Positions 6,890 through 13,698 of a DNA stretch of 15,678 nt are shown one piece after another. The notes beneath the pieces are model-generated. The model did no database searches. It was not told the DNA's origin and saw only the letters and a program-made list of their open reading frames with translations. The DNA is from Geobacillus icigianus (lineage in GTDB: Bacteria > Bacillota > Bacilli > Bacillales > Anoxybacillaceae), in the NCBI RefSeq assembly GCF_000750005.1, contig NZ_JPYA01000084.1:1-15678 (forward strand), given 5' to 3'. The position numbers and the translations under genes are program-made. The number at the start of each line of letters is the position of its first letter. The stretch's first letter is position 1.

Positions 6890-8125
6890 TCAGTCTCTCG
6901 TCAAGTCGCCGGCCGGGCCGAAAAATTCGTAATGGATGCGCTCCTCCGGCACACCCCATTGTGTCAGCGCACGATAGACGGTTTTCATAAACGGCACCGG
7001 GCCACAGAAGTAAAAGTCAGCATCTTTGGATGGAATGACCGTTTGCATCCATTCCAAATCGATCCGCCCTTCTTTGCGGAAATGGGGGTGTTTCCGGTCT
7101 TCATCGGACGGAAACTCGTAACAAACGTAATATGAAAATGCCGGATTTTCCGCTAAAGCTCGCAATTCTTGATCGAACGCTTGCACGCGGCCGTTGAGAG
7201 CCGCTTGAAGGAACGTCGTTTGGCGGTGAGGCTGCCGGATGGCCAACGTGCTCGCCATGCTCAAAAGCGGAGTGATGCCAACGCCGCCGCTGATTAAGAC
7301 GACCGGCGTTTCTTTGGTGAGATCAAGCGTAAAGTCGCCGGCTGGGGCGCTTACTTCAAGCACGTCCCCTTCTTGGATATGGTCATGCAAGTAGTTTGAC
7401 ACAATGCCGGCCGGTTTTTCAGCTGTCGCTCCTTCCCGTTTGACGCTGATGCGGTAATACCCTTTTCCCGGGGCGTCCGATAAGCTGTACTGACGGATGT
7501 GTGTGTACGTTTCGCCTGGAATCGACAGTTTGACACTCACATATTGGCCCGGCAAGAAATCACTGATGGTACCCCCGTCTTCCGGCCGCAAATAAAACGA
7601 TGTGATGACGTCGCTTTCTTTCCCTTTTTTGGCGACGACAAAACGGCGAAATCCGCGCCAGCCACCGGGTTTGGCCGCTGCTTCCTCGTAGAGCTCCTTC
7701 TCGACTTGGATGAAAACGGCGGCAATGGCTTCGTACGCTTCCGCCCACGCGGCAATGACTTCATCCGTGGCGGCGTCGCCCAGCACGTCTTTGATCGCGA
7801 GCAACAAATGTTTTCCGACGATCGGATATTGTTCCGGCTGGATGCCTAAGCTCCGGTGTTTATGGCCGATTTGCCGCACGACCGGCAAAATGGCGTCAAG
7901 CCGATCGATATAGCGCGCCGCTGCATATACCGCCGCCGCCAAAGCGCGTTGCTGCCGCCCTTGTTTTTGGTTGGCATGGTTAAACACATTCAGCAGCTCC
8001 GGATGATTGGAAAACATGAGTTCATAAAACCGTTTCGTAATCTGTTCGCCGTGCTTCTCTAATACCGGCACAGTCGATTGGACGATTTCAATCGTTTTCG
8101 GATGCAAAGTCGTAATCGCAGCCAT
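6890..8125 (-). CDS. hmp: Flavohemoprotein, nitric oxide dioxygenase
   Basis: A 411-residue enzyme that oxidises nitric oxide to nitrate with O2 and NAD(P)H, protecting against nitrosative stress. Domains in order are a globin (about 1-140) with Tyr34 (KRFYELMF), Gln53 and proximal His90 (GHKHRS), then an FAD-binding domain with RQYS near 215-218, then an NAD-binding domain with GGVGITPLL and CGPVPFM. The end, HYEFFGPAGDL, is typical. All expected domains are complete. AAGGAGAGG lies five bases before the ATG. It is divergent from nsrR, and two NsrR-type operators lie in the shared promoter region, so derepression by NO is expected. In B. subtilis hmp is also under ResDE control; I did not find a clear ResD site. 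Confidence 0.97.
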   Translation of the reverse strand: MAAITTLHPKTIEIVQSTVPVLEKHGEQITKRFYELMFSNHPELLNVFNHANQKQGRQQRALAAAVYAAARYIDRLDAILPVVRQIGHKHRSLGIQPEQYPIVGKHLLLAIKDVLGDAATDEVIAAWAEAYEAIAAVFIQVEKELYEEAAAKPGGWRGFRRFVVAKKGKESDVITSFYLRPEDGGTISDFLPGQYVSVKLSIPGETYTHIRQYSLSDAPGKGYYRISVKREGATAEKPAGIVSNYLHDHIQEGDVLEVSAPAGDFTLDLTKETPVVLISGGVGITPLLSMASTLAIRQPHRQTTFLQAALNGRVQAFDQELRALAENPAFSYYVCYEFPSDEDRKHPHFRKEGRIDLEWMQTVIPSKDADFYFCGPVPFMKTVYRALTQWGVPEERIHYEFFGPAGDLTRD

Positions 8126-8142
8126 GCTTTCCTCTCCTTAAA

Positions 8143-8165
8143 AACATGTATTTTTAATACATCTT
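8143..8165. promoter_or_regulatory. NsrR operator 1, proximal to hmp
   Basis: Arms AACATGTATT (8143-8152) and AATACATCTT (8156-8165) around TTT. This is close to the known NsrR consensus, an AAGATGYATT half-site in 10-3-10 symmetry. It lies 18 bases upstream of the hmp start codon, where binding would block transcription of hmp. Confidence 0.85.
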
Positions 8166-8190
8166 TATTCAAACACGGGCGATGCCAAAA

Positions 8191-8213
8191 AAGCAATATT
8201 TCAAATACATCTT
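8191..8213. promoter_or_regulatory. NsrR operator 2
   Basis: One perfect half-site AATACATCTT (8204-8213) with a degenerate partner AAGCAATATT (8191-8200), in the same 10-3-10 geometry as operator 1. The centres are 48 bp apart, roughly four and a half helical turns. It is nearer nsrR and may mediate autoregulation or cooperative repression. Confidence 0.7.
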
Positions 8214-8250
8214 TAACAAATTGTTCAAAATTCCCCGTGCGCAGGCAGTA

Positions 8251-8259
8251 TGATACAAT
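8251..8259 (+). promoter_or_regulatory. Candidate extended -10 promoter of nsrR
   Basis: TGATACAAT gives a TG dinucleotide, one base, then TACAAT. No clear -35 box is present. Transcription would start about 30 bases before the ATG at 8298. Confidence 0.45.
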
Positions 8260-8297
8260 AAAATTCGATCACGTTGTGTAAAAGGTTGTGAACGAAG

Positions 8298-8744
8298 ATG
8301 CAGTTAACCAACTACACGGAATACGCGTTGCGCGTTCTCTTGTTTTTAGGGACGCTTGAGAAAGGAGAAAAAACGAACATTAAAGAGATTTCCACTGCGT
8401 TTTCGCTGTCTGAGCATCATTTAAGCAAAATTGTCCATGAGCTCGGCAAGCTTGGCTACATCGAAACGATCCGCGGCCGCAACGGCGGAATCCGCCTAGC
8501 CAAACGGCCTGAGGAGATCGTCATCGGGGCGGTCGTCCGCGAGACGGAAGACAATTTGTCGCTCGTCGAGTGCTTTGCCGCCCACGGCAATGAGTGCGTC
8601 TTGACGCCTGCCTGCCGCCTTCGATTCGTTCTTCACGAGGCGCTCGAGGCCTTTTTGCGCGTGCTCGATGCGTATACGCTTGCCGATTTGTTGGAAAACC
8701 GGATGTCGCTCCGCACTTTGCTTGGGGAGCGGCGCAAACGATAA
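8298..8744 (+). CDS. nsrR: NO-sensing Rrf2-family repressor NsrR
   Basis: A 148-residue Rrf2-family regulator. The N-terminal winged helix (LTNYTEYALRVLLFL; SEHHLSKIVHELGKLGYI) binds DNA. Three cysteines at 92, 100 and 106 match the positions of the iron-sulfur ligands of B. subtilis NsrR, so a [4Fe-4S] cluster that reacts with NO is expected. In B. subtilis and Streptomyces NsrR the fourth ligand is Asp8; here residue 8 is glutamate, a conservative change that could alter cluster stability. The wing motif GRNGGIRLAKRPEEI is typical. It is divergent from hmp with two matching operators between. The ATG at 8298 has only a weak, distant ribosome site (AAAGG, 12 bases), consistent with low repressor levels. 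A terminator follows directly. Confidence 0.96.
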   Translation: MQLTNYTEYALRVLLFLGTLEKGEKTNIKEISTAFSLSEHHLSKIVHELGKLGYIETIRGRNGGIRLAKRPEEIVIGAVVRETEDNLSLVECFAAHGNECVLTPACRLRFVLHEALEAFLRVLDAYTLADLLENRMSLRTLLGERRKR

Positions 8745-8780
8745 ACACTCTCCATCCGAATGGCGGAGAGTGTTATTTTG
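8744..8780 (+). terminator. Rho-independent terminator of nsrR
   Basis: AACACTCTCC (8744-8753) pairs perfectly with GGAGAGTGTT (8765-8774), followed by ATTTTGT. The first stem base is the last base of the nsrR stop codon. Confidence 0.85.
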
Positions 8781-8835
8781 TCTGTTGACAGGCACACTAT
8801 AAGCAAGCATCGCCGCAGAGAAGGGAGACAGAACG

Positions 8836-8999
8836 ATGAGACGGTACGAAGTGATTGTTATCGGCTCTGGGCTGGCCGGTCTTGCCTGCGCCTGGGAGCC
8901 TGTCCGCTGCCGCCACGCGCGCTTGTATTTGAACGCGAACGAGTCATCGGCGGACGCACCTCGTCCCCTTTGTTTGCCACATTTCGCATAATATATTAA
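8836..8999 (+). pseudogene. Remnant of an FAD-dependent oxidoreductase (phytoene desaturase/amine oxidase-like)
   Basis: An ATG at 8836, with GAAGGGAG about ten bases upstream, opens a frame reading MRRYEVIVIGSGLAGLACAW, a textbook dinucleotide-binding beta-alpha-beta start with GxGxxG. Soon after GAG (8896-8898) the frame breaks. The expected continuation (LSAAATR, then ALVFERERVIGGRTSS) appears in the second and then the third frame, so at least two small indels are present. The third frame stops at 8997-8999, soon after GGRTSS, so more than 350 codons of a normal enzyme are missing. The intact ribosome site and N-terminal motif show that it was once a real gene. It lies directly before the spermidine synthase gene; a past polyamine link is possible but untestable here. 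Confidence 0.85.
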
Positions 9000-9044
9000 G
9001 ATTAGAAAGGTGTGAGAAAATCCGCAAGACTAAAGGAGGTAACA

Positions 9045-9920
9045 ATGAAACACCAAGGAAACGCCTTACCACCTTATTTACATTGGGACAACGGGGAGCT
9101 CTGGCTCACCGAAGATGACCGCGACAATTTAAAAATCAGCTACCGCATCAAAAAGGTGATCTTTGCCGAGCCGTCCGAGTACCAGCATGTCATGATTTTG
9201 GATTCGTATGATTTCGGCCGCATGCTTGTTCTTGACGGCGTCGTGCAAACGACCTCGATCGATGGTCACATTTATAACGAAATGATCACACACGTGCCGC
9301 TGCAGTTCCACCCAAACGCCAAACGAGCGCTCATCATCGGCGGCGGCGACTGTGGAGCGGCCCGTGAAGCGGCCAAGTACGCCCGCTTGGAGACCATCGA
9401 CATGGTGGAAATCGACGAAAAGGTCGTCCGGGCGTGCAAAGAACATTTACCGGCCGTCTCCGGCAACTTATCCGACCCGCGGGTGCAGTTTATTTACGGC
9501 GATGGCGTGGCGTTTGTACAAGGAAAAGAAGGAGTATACGACGTTGTGATGATCGACTCCTCCGATCCGGTCGGCCCGGCTGAAGCGCTGTTTTCGCCGG
9601 AGTTTTACGCCAATGTGCACCGTGCATTAAAAGAGGACGGGCTCATGGTGTGCCAAAGCCAATCTCCGATTTTCCATTTGGATATTTTAACACGCACCTA
9701 CCGCAACATTCGTGAACTGTTCCCGCACGTGCTCGTGTACACGGCGGTCGTGCCGACGTATCCGGGCGGGCTGTGGAGCTTTACGATCGGCTCGAAACGG
9801 CCGCTTGATCTCCCGGCGCAAACGGCGATTCCAAACGACACGAAATACGTTAATGACGCCGTCTTTCGCCAATGTTTTGCCTTGCCGGAATTTTTGCGTT
9901 CGGCGCTTGCGGCGAAGTAA
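9045..9920 (+). CDS. speE: Spermidine synthase family aminopropyltransferase
   Basis: A 291-residue protein of the spermidine synthase fold: an N-terminal beta-stranded domain (about 10-70), then a Rossmann-like methyltransferase-type domain. Motifs include YNEMITHVPL, IIGGGDCGAAREA at about 97-109, MVEID near 120-124, GDGVAFV, and IDSSDPVGPAEALF at about 170-183 with the catalytic aspartates. The family transfers an aminopropyl group from decarboxylated S-adenosylmethionine to putrescine or another amine. The usual GGGDGG loop reads GGGDCG, and the product in thermophiles could be a longer or branched polyamine, so the exact substrate is open. Geobacillus genomes usually carry another speE next to speB, so this may be a paralogue. 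The ATG at 9045 has a near-perfect AAAGGAGGT five bases upstream and is preferred to an upstream in-frame start. It lies between two terminators and is probably monocistronic. Confidence 0.9.
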   Translation: MKHQGNALPPYLHWDNGELWLTEDDRDNLKISYRIKKVIFAEPSEYQHVMILDSYDFGRMLVLDGVVQTTSIDGHIYNEMITHVPLQFHPNAKRALIIGGGDCGAAREAAKYARLETIDMVEIDEKVVRACKEHLPAVSGNLSDPRVQFIYGDGVAFVQGKEGVYDVVMIDSSDPVGPAEALFSPEFYANVHRALKEDGLMVCQSQSPIFHLDILTRTYRNIRELFPHVLVYTAVVPTYPGGLWSFTIGSKRPLDLPAQTAIPNDTKYVNDAVFRQCFALPEFLRSALAAK

Positions 9921-9929
9921 TTCGATCAG

Positions 9930-9966
9930 AAAGCTGTCCTCATGTGTGAAGGACAGCTTTTTTGTT
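9930..9966 (+). terminator. Rho-independent terminator of speE
   Basis: AAAGCTGTCC (9930-9939) pairs perfectly with GGACAGCTTT (9951-9960), running into a six-T tract. It lies 10 bases after the speE stop. Confidence 0.9.
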
Positions 9967-10020
9967 TCTTGCCGCGTCTTCGGCGATGCGTTCCTTTCTT
10001 TGTCTTGATGAAGAGCCCCT

Positions 10021-11196
10021 TTATTGTTTGTTATCAGACAGCGCGCGTTTGGCTAGCCATGCGAGCGTCAAGTCATCGGCAGGCGGATTGTGCAGCCCGG
10101 CGCGGACATCGCGATAATAACGCCCGAGCGGACTGTCAGCGAACAAGCTTTGCCCGCCAACGATGCGCATGGCTCCATCGACGACCTCAAGCGCGGTATT
10201 CGTGGCGACTAGCTTAACGGCGGCGAGCTCCTCTTTCATCTCGGTTCGTTTTTCCGGATAGCGATCCCATAGGTCCGCGACCGCATAGAGAAAATGACGC
10301 GCATGGACGAGCCGCCATTCCATGTCGGCGATTTTTCGCTGCACTTCAGGCGTTGCGGCAATTGGACGGGATAATGTATTCGGCTGGTACGTTTGCGCAA
10401 AGCGGAGCGCTTCATTGCGTGCGGCAATGGCGATGCCTAAGTAACAAGCCGGAACGTGCAGCAGCCATCCTTGCGCCGGTGCGGTTTCGTTTGGCTTCCC
10501 GAGCGTTTCCACGAGCGCATCCGTTCCCACTTCCACGTCCTCAAGGACGAGGTCATCGCTGCGCGTCGCCCGCATGCCGAGTGTGTTCCACGTCGGTTCA
10601 ATGCGGATGCCTTTGGCGCCCATCGGCACAAGAAATTCGCCGACATCGCCGCTGTCTTCGATGGTGGCCGAAATCAACACGTAATCTAGCGCTGGAGCTA
10701 ACGAGGCAAACGCTTTGCGCCCGCGGAGTACAAAGCGGCCATCGCGGAGAACGGCCGTTGTTTCCGGTTTTCCGCCGCGCGCGGGGCTGCCGGTCGCCCG
10801 TTCGGAATGGGCGCTGTTAATGAGCGCGTGGTGTTGGACGACTTCTTCGGCCAAGCGGGCGAGCGTTGATTCCGACCAGCGGCGGAGCAAAAACAGACGC
10901 ATCAAAATGCTCGCGTGCCATCCGAATGACAAGGCAGTGGCGCCGCTGCCTTGGGCGAGCACTTCTTGCACAAGCACCCATTCATAAAGCGACGCCCCTT
11001 GGCCTCCGTATTCAACGGGGATCGTAAGGGACAGAAATCCAGCTTCCTGTAAATCAGCAAAATCGGCAAACGGAAATTCGGCCCGTTCATCGTAATCTGC
11101 TGCCCGCGATGCAAACCGCTCCGCAAGATGCCGCGCTCGTTCGTACAGTTTCCGTTCCCGCTCGTTTCGCAACAACAAATGGTACAATTCGTTCAT
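10021..11196 (-). CDS. Acyl-CoA dehydrogenase family flavoprotein, type-2 C-terminal domain (YdbM/DszC-like)
   Basis: A 391-residue acyl-CoA dehydrogenase-fold protein. The N-terminal helical domain (about 1-115) contains IPVEYGGQGAS. The middle beta domain (about 120-220) has NSAHSERATG and RGRKAFASLA. The C-terminal helical domain (about 230-391) ends in RDVRAGLHNPPADD at about 362-375. In classical acyl-CoA dehydrogenases this end region carries the catalytic glutamate in YEGT; here it reads GLHNPP with no glutamate. That is characteristic of the type-2 group, which includes B. subtilis YdbM and flavin monooxygenases such as DszC. Oxidation of an acyl-CoA is therefore uncertain. GAAGGGGAG precedes the ATG by four bases. 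It is separated from the next gene by a terminator and about 220 bases, so it is probably its own transcript. Confidence 0.87.
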   Translation of the reverse strand: MNELYHLLLRNERERKLYERARHLAERFASRAADYDERAEFPFADFADLQEAGFLSLTIPVEYGGQGASLYEWVLVQEVLAQGSGATALSFGWHASILMRLFLLRRWSESTLARLAEEVVQHHALINSAHSERATGSPARGGKPETTAVLRDGRFVLRGRKAFASLAPALDYVLISATIEDSGDVGEFLVPMGAKGIRIEPTWNTLGMRATRSDDLVLEDVEVGTDALVETLGKPNETAPAQGWLLHVPACYLGIAIAARNEALRFAQTYQPNTLSRPIAATPEVQRKIADMEWRLVHARHFLYAVADLWDRYPEKRTEMKEELAAVKLVATNTALEVVDGAMRIVGGQSLFADSPLGRYYRDVRAGLHNPPADDLTLAWLAKRALSDNKQ

Positions 11197-11360
11197 CGTT
11201 CTCCCCTTCTTTTTGTTGTTGAGATGATTTCATTGTACCGGTTTTGGTGAGAAAGGTAGAAACAAAAACGCTTCAACGCCGGCCATCGATGCCCAAGATA
11301 TCTGAACAAGCCCTCTGTTCATAAAATCCATTTATGCTTCGTGATATTCTTAACCACGGC

Positions 11361-11392
11361 ATAAAAAATAACCGCCTTCGCTTTCAGACGGC
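11361..11392 (-). terminator. Rho-independent terminator of the class V aminotransferase gene
   Basis: On the minus strand CCGTCT and AGGCGG (11386-11391 and 11372-11377) form a stem with one G-U pair around an eight-base loop. The run TTATTTTTTAT follows. It lies about 25 bases after the stop at 11417-11419. Confidence 0.65.
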
Positions 11393-11416
11393 CAAGGTAA
11401 GGAACAAAAACAACGT

Positions 11417-12916
11417 TCAAACGAGGAAAAAATGTCGGATATACCGATCATCGCCGCGATGGACAAACTCATTTTTCGCCGCGTCATATTCGTATTCCTC
11501 CTGCCAACGCTGGCCATGACGAGCGATTTGCCGCACGGCGTGAATGATCGTATACACTTCCTCATTGGTCATCGTCGGATGGAGCGATAGGCGCACCCAG
11601 CCAGGTTTGGCCAAGATGTTTCCACCTTTGACCTCCTGAAGCAAGGCGGCTGACTGTTCTTGGTCAATGCCAAGCAAATAATGGCCGTACGGCCCGGCGC
11701 ATGAGCAGCCGCCGCGCGCCTGAATGCCAAAGCGGTCGTTGAGAAGCTTGACGGCGAGATTGTAGTGAAGTCCTTCGATCACAAACGAAACAATGCCAAG
11801 CCTGTCGCTTCGGTGTCCTTCGAGCACATGAACGCCAGGGATGTCCTGCAGCGCCGGTAGAAGAAGGGAAACGAGCTCTTTTTCCCGAGCGCGCATCTTC
11901 GCTACATTCATTTGTTCTTTCAGCTGAATGGCGAGCGCCGCTTTGATCGTTTGCCAAAACGGCGGCGTTCCGCCGTCCTCTCGCTCTTCAATCGCTTCCA
12001 CATACTCGTAATGCCCCCATGGATCAGTCCAATATACTGTTCCACCGCCTGGATGGTCCGGCGCACGCTGGCTGTACAACCGGCTATCAAAGACGAGCAC
12101 GCCGGCGCTTCCCGGCCCGCCCAAAAACTTATGCGGTGAAAAATAAATAGCATCAAGCGTTTCGAGCGGGTCGTCTGGATGCATCTGGATCGGGACGTAT
12201 GGAGCAGAAGCGGCAAAATCGACGAAACAAAGCCCGCCATATTCATGCATAAGTCTCGCTAATTGATGGTATGGCGTTTCTAGGCCCGTTACGTTCGAGC
12301 AAGCGGTGAAGGCGCCGATTTTTTGCGGTCGATGGCGGTACCGTTCAAGCAGCTCGCGCAAATGGTCGAGATCGACGTCTCCCCGATCCGTCGGCCGAAC
12401 GGTTATCACTTCGGCCACCGTTTCCACCCACGGCAACAAATTGGAATGATGCTCCATGTGAGTGACAAAAACGACGGGCCGTTCGTCATCGGCAAGCGTC
12501 AAGCGCGGTTTCCATCGTTCCGGTACACGCCAGCCTAGCAGGCGCTGCAGTTTGTTGACAGCGCTCGTCATACCGGCTCCTTGCATGAGCAGTACGTCCC
12601 CTTTTCCCGCACCGACATGCTGTTTAATGATTTCTTTCGCATATTGATAGGCAAGCGTCGTTTTTGTTCCTGTGACATTCGATTCCGTATGCGTGTTGCC
12701 GACAAACGGGCCGAATTCGCGGATCAGTTTCTCTTCAATCGGCTGGTACAGTCGCCCGCTTGCCGTCCAATCGGCATAAATGAGCCGCTGTTCGCCAAAC
12801 GGGGTGGAAAATGGCTGAAAGCGGCCGATCGTTCCGTCACGAAACGGCCGAAAATAGGCTTCGAGCTGGCCGCCGCACGTATAGGTTGCGCTGCCGATCG
12901 TCGCACGAATCACCAT
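11417..12916 (-). CDS. Class V aminotransferase, cysteine desulfurase/selenocysteine lyase-like PLP enzyme
   Basis: A 499-residue PLP-dependent enzyme of the NifS/SufS superfamily. THMEHHSNLLPW (about 152-163) contains the histidines that stack on and contact PLP. VDFAASA near 232-238 carries the cofactor aspartate. YFSPHKFLGGPGSAGV holds the Schiff-base lysine at about 263. RGGCSCAGPYG at about 401-411 has two cysteines where SufS-type enzymes keep their persulfide cysteine. It is about 90 residues longer than SufS, with additions at both ends and around 280-315, and no suf or nif genes are nearby. It is thus probably a specialised relative rather than the main Fe-S cluster desulfurase. The ATG at 12916 is chosen because AAGGGGGG abuts the alternative ATG at 12922. 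A possible operator covers its -10 box (12939-12957). Confidence 0.88.
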   Translation of the reverse strand: MVIRATIGSATYTCGGQLEAYFRPFRDGTIGRFQPFSTPFGEQRLIYADWTASGRLYQPIEEKLIREFGPFVGNTHTESNVTGTKTTLAYQYAKEIIKQHVGAGKGDVLLMQGAGMTSAVNKLQRLLGWRVPERWKPRLTLADDERPVVFVTHMEHHSNLLPWVETVAEVITVRPTDRGDVDLDHLRELLERYRHRPQKIGAFTACSNVTGLETPYHQLARLMHEYGGLCFVDFAASAPYVPIQMHPDDPLETLDAIYFSPHKFLGGPGSAGVLVFDSRLYSQRAPDHPGGGTVYWTDPWGHYEYVEAIEEREDGGTPPFWQTIKAALAIQLKEQMNVAKMRAREKELVSLLLPALQDIPGVHVLEGHRSDRLGIVSFVIEGLHYNLAVKLLNDRFGIQARGGCSCAGPYGHYLLGIDQEQSAALLQEVKGGNILAKPGWVRLSLHPTMTNEEVYTIIHAVRQIARHGQRWQEEYEYDAAKNEFVHRGDDRYIRHFFLV

Positions 12917-12938
12917 GATCATCCCCCCCTTTTTCCAA

Positions 12939-12957
12939 CCTACTCATCAGTATATGG
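12939..12957. promoter_or_regulatory. Putative operator at the class V aminotransferase promoter, -10 box included
   Basis: CCTACTCATCAGTATATGG matches 14 of 19 positions of the site at 13493-13511 before the thioesterase gene. On the minus strand the -10-like TATACT (12949-12954) lies within it; no good -35 box was found. The bound protein is unknown. The size and position would suit a TetR-type repressor. Confidence 0.45.
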
Positions 12958-12993
12958 CTCTTTGCACGTTTGGTCTGGAAAATGAGGGATGGG

Positions 12994-13021
12994 CAAAAAA
13001 AATCCGCCTTGCTGGCGGATA
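12994..13021 (-). terminator. Rho-independent terminator of the thioesterase gene
   Basis: ATCCGCC (13002-13008) and GGCGGAT (13014-13020) form a perfect 7-bp stem with loop TTGCT. Read on the minus strand it is followed by a run of seven to eight T. It lies six bases after the stop codon at 13027-13029, and separates this gene from the aminotransferase gene. Confidence 0.9.
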
Positions 13022-13026
13022 TTTGA

Positions 13027-13470
13027 TTATGATCGTCCGCAGCGAACCGGCGGATCCGTTTCCTCGGCGGACGCAAGATACTCACCGAGCCGCGCCCTCA
13101 GATCGCTCGGAAGCGGTTCGCTCGTCTGCTTCTGAAAGTTGAAGTAGACAACGGCAGCTTCTCCAACAGCGATGAGCCTTCCTGTTTCTTCTTCTACGAT
13201 GCGATGAATGCATTGAAAACTTTTGTGGCCGATGCGCGAAATATTCGTTTCGATGCGAAGCCGCCGACCAAAAAATCCTTGGTTGACAAAATCGCATTTG
13301 GCGGACGCCAAAATGAAATGCCAATCGTCTGTTCTTCCTCCGTAGCTAAGCTCATCGAACAAGCGGGTCCGCGCTTCCTCCAAATAAATAAAATAGCTGA
13401 TGTTGCTTAAATGTCCGAGCGCATCCGTTTCGCAAAAACGCGGGTTGACAGTGATCGTATGAGTTTTCAT
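13027..13470 (-). CDS. Acyl-CoA thioesterase, 4HBT hotdog family
   Basis: A 147-residue single hotdog-domain protein. The signature RFCETDALGHLSNISYFIYLEEAR spans about 11-34, with the catalytic aspartate at 16, Gly19-His20 and Asn23 as in the 4-hydroxybenzoyl-CoA thioesterase group. The YbgC/FcbC-like family hydrolyses acyl-CoA thioesters; the substrate cannot be read from the sequence. GGGAGAGG lies six bases before the ATG. The promoter TTGCAT-17-TATGAT (13517-13545) and an operator-like site over its start point suggest regulation. A related site lies at the next gene's promoter, so thioesterase and PLP enzyme may respond to one signal although a terminator separates them. Confidence 0.92.
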   Translation of the reverse strand: MKTHTITVNPRFCETDALGHLSNISYFIYLEEARTRLFDELSYGGRTDDWHFILASAKCDFVNQGFFGRRLRIETNISRIGHKSFQCIHRIVEEETGRLIAVGEAAVVYFNFQKQTSEPLPSDLRARLGEYLASAEETDPPVRCGRS

Positions 13471-13492
13471 GGTTTTCCTCTCCCTTTCTCTA

Positions 13493-13511
13493 CCAACTAG
13501 TCAGTATGTTG
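13493..13511. promoter_or_regulatory. Putative operator at the thioesterase promoter start point
   Basis: CCAACTAGTCAGTATGTTG contains the partial palindrome TAC-two bases-ACTAGT-two bases-GTA. Given the -10 box at 13517-13522 it would cover about +1 to +18. It matches the site at 12939-12957 at 14 of 19 positions. Confidence 0.5.
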
Positions 13512-13516
13512 TTTTT

Positions 13517-13545
13517 ATCATAGCTTGATTTCCGTTTGGATGCAA
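13517..13545 (-). promoter_or_regulatory. Candidate SigA promoter of the thioesterase gene
   Basis: On the minus strand TTGCAT (13540-13545) and TATGAT (13517-13522) are separated by 17 bases. The -10 box is good and the -35 box is half matched. Confidence 0.5.
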
Positions 13546-13698
13546 CTTGTTTATTTTTTTGAATTGATTATTTAGCACACTGTTTTAGAAGTGTATTTAT
13601 CGTGGGTACGGCTTTACTATGTCATTTCTCAACGAGAAAAACCTTGTTGCATCGATCCTGCTTTTCACTCATTGTTCCATGGATTCAGGGAATCAACG

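Noticed and set aside
8818..8825. GAGAAGGG, the B. subtilis SpoIIIE recognition octamer, as evidence of translocation polarity toward dif
   Set aside because: Only one occurrence, also part of the ribosome site of the decayed gene, and oriented away from the dif found here.
13611..13635. CTATGTCATTTCTC as a further Ter-like site
   Set aside because: Only the first six bases match the B site; the conserved AC and AAAT are absent.
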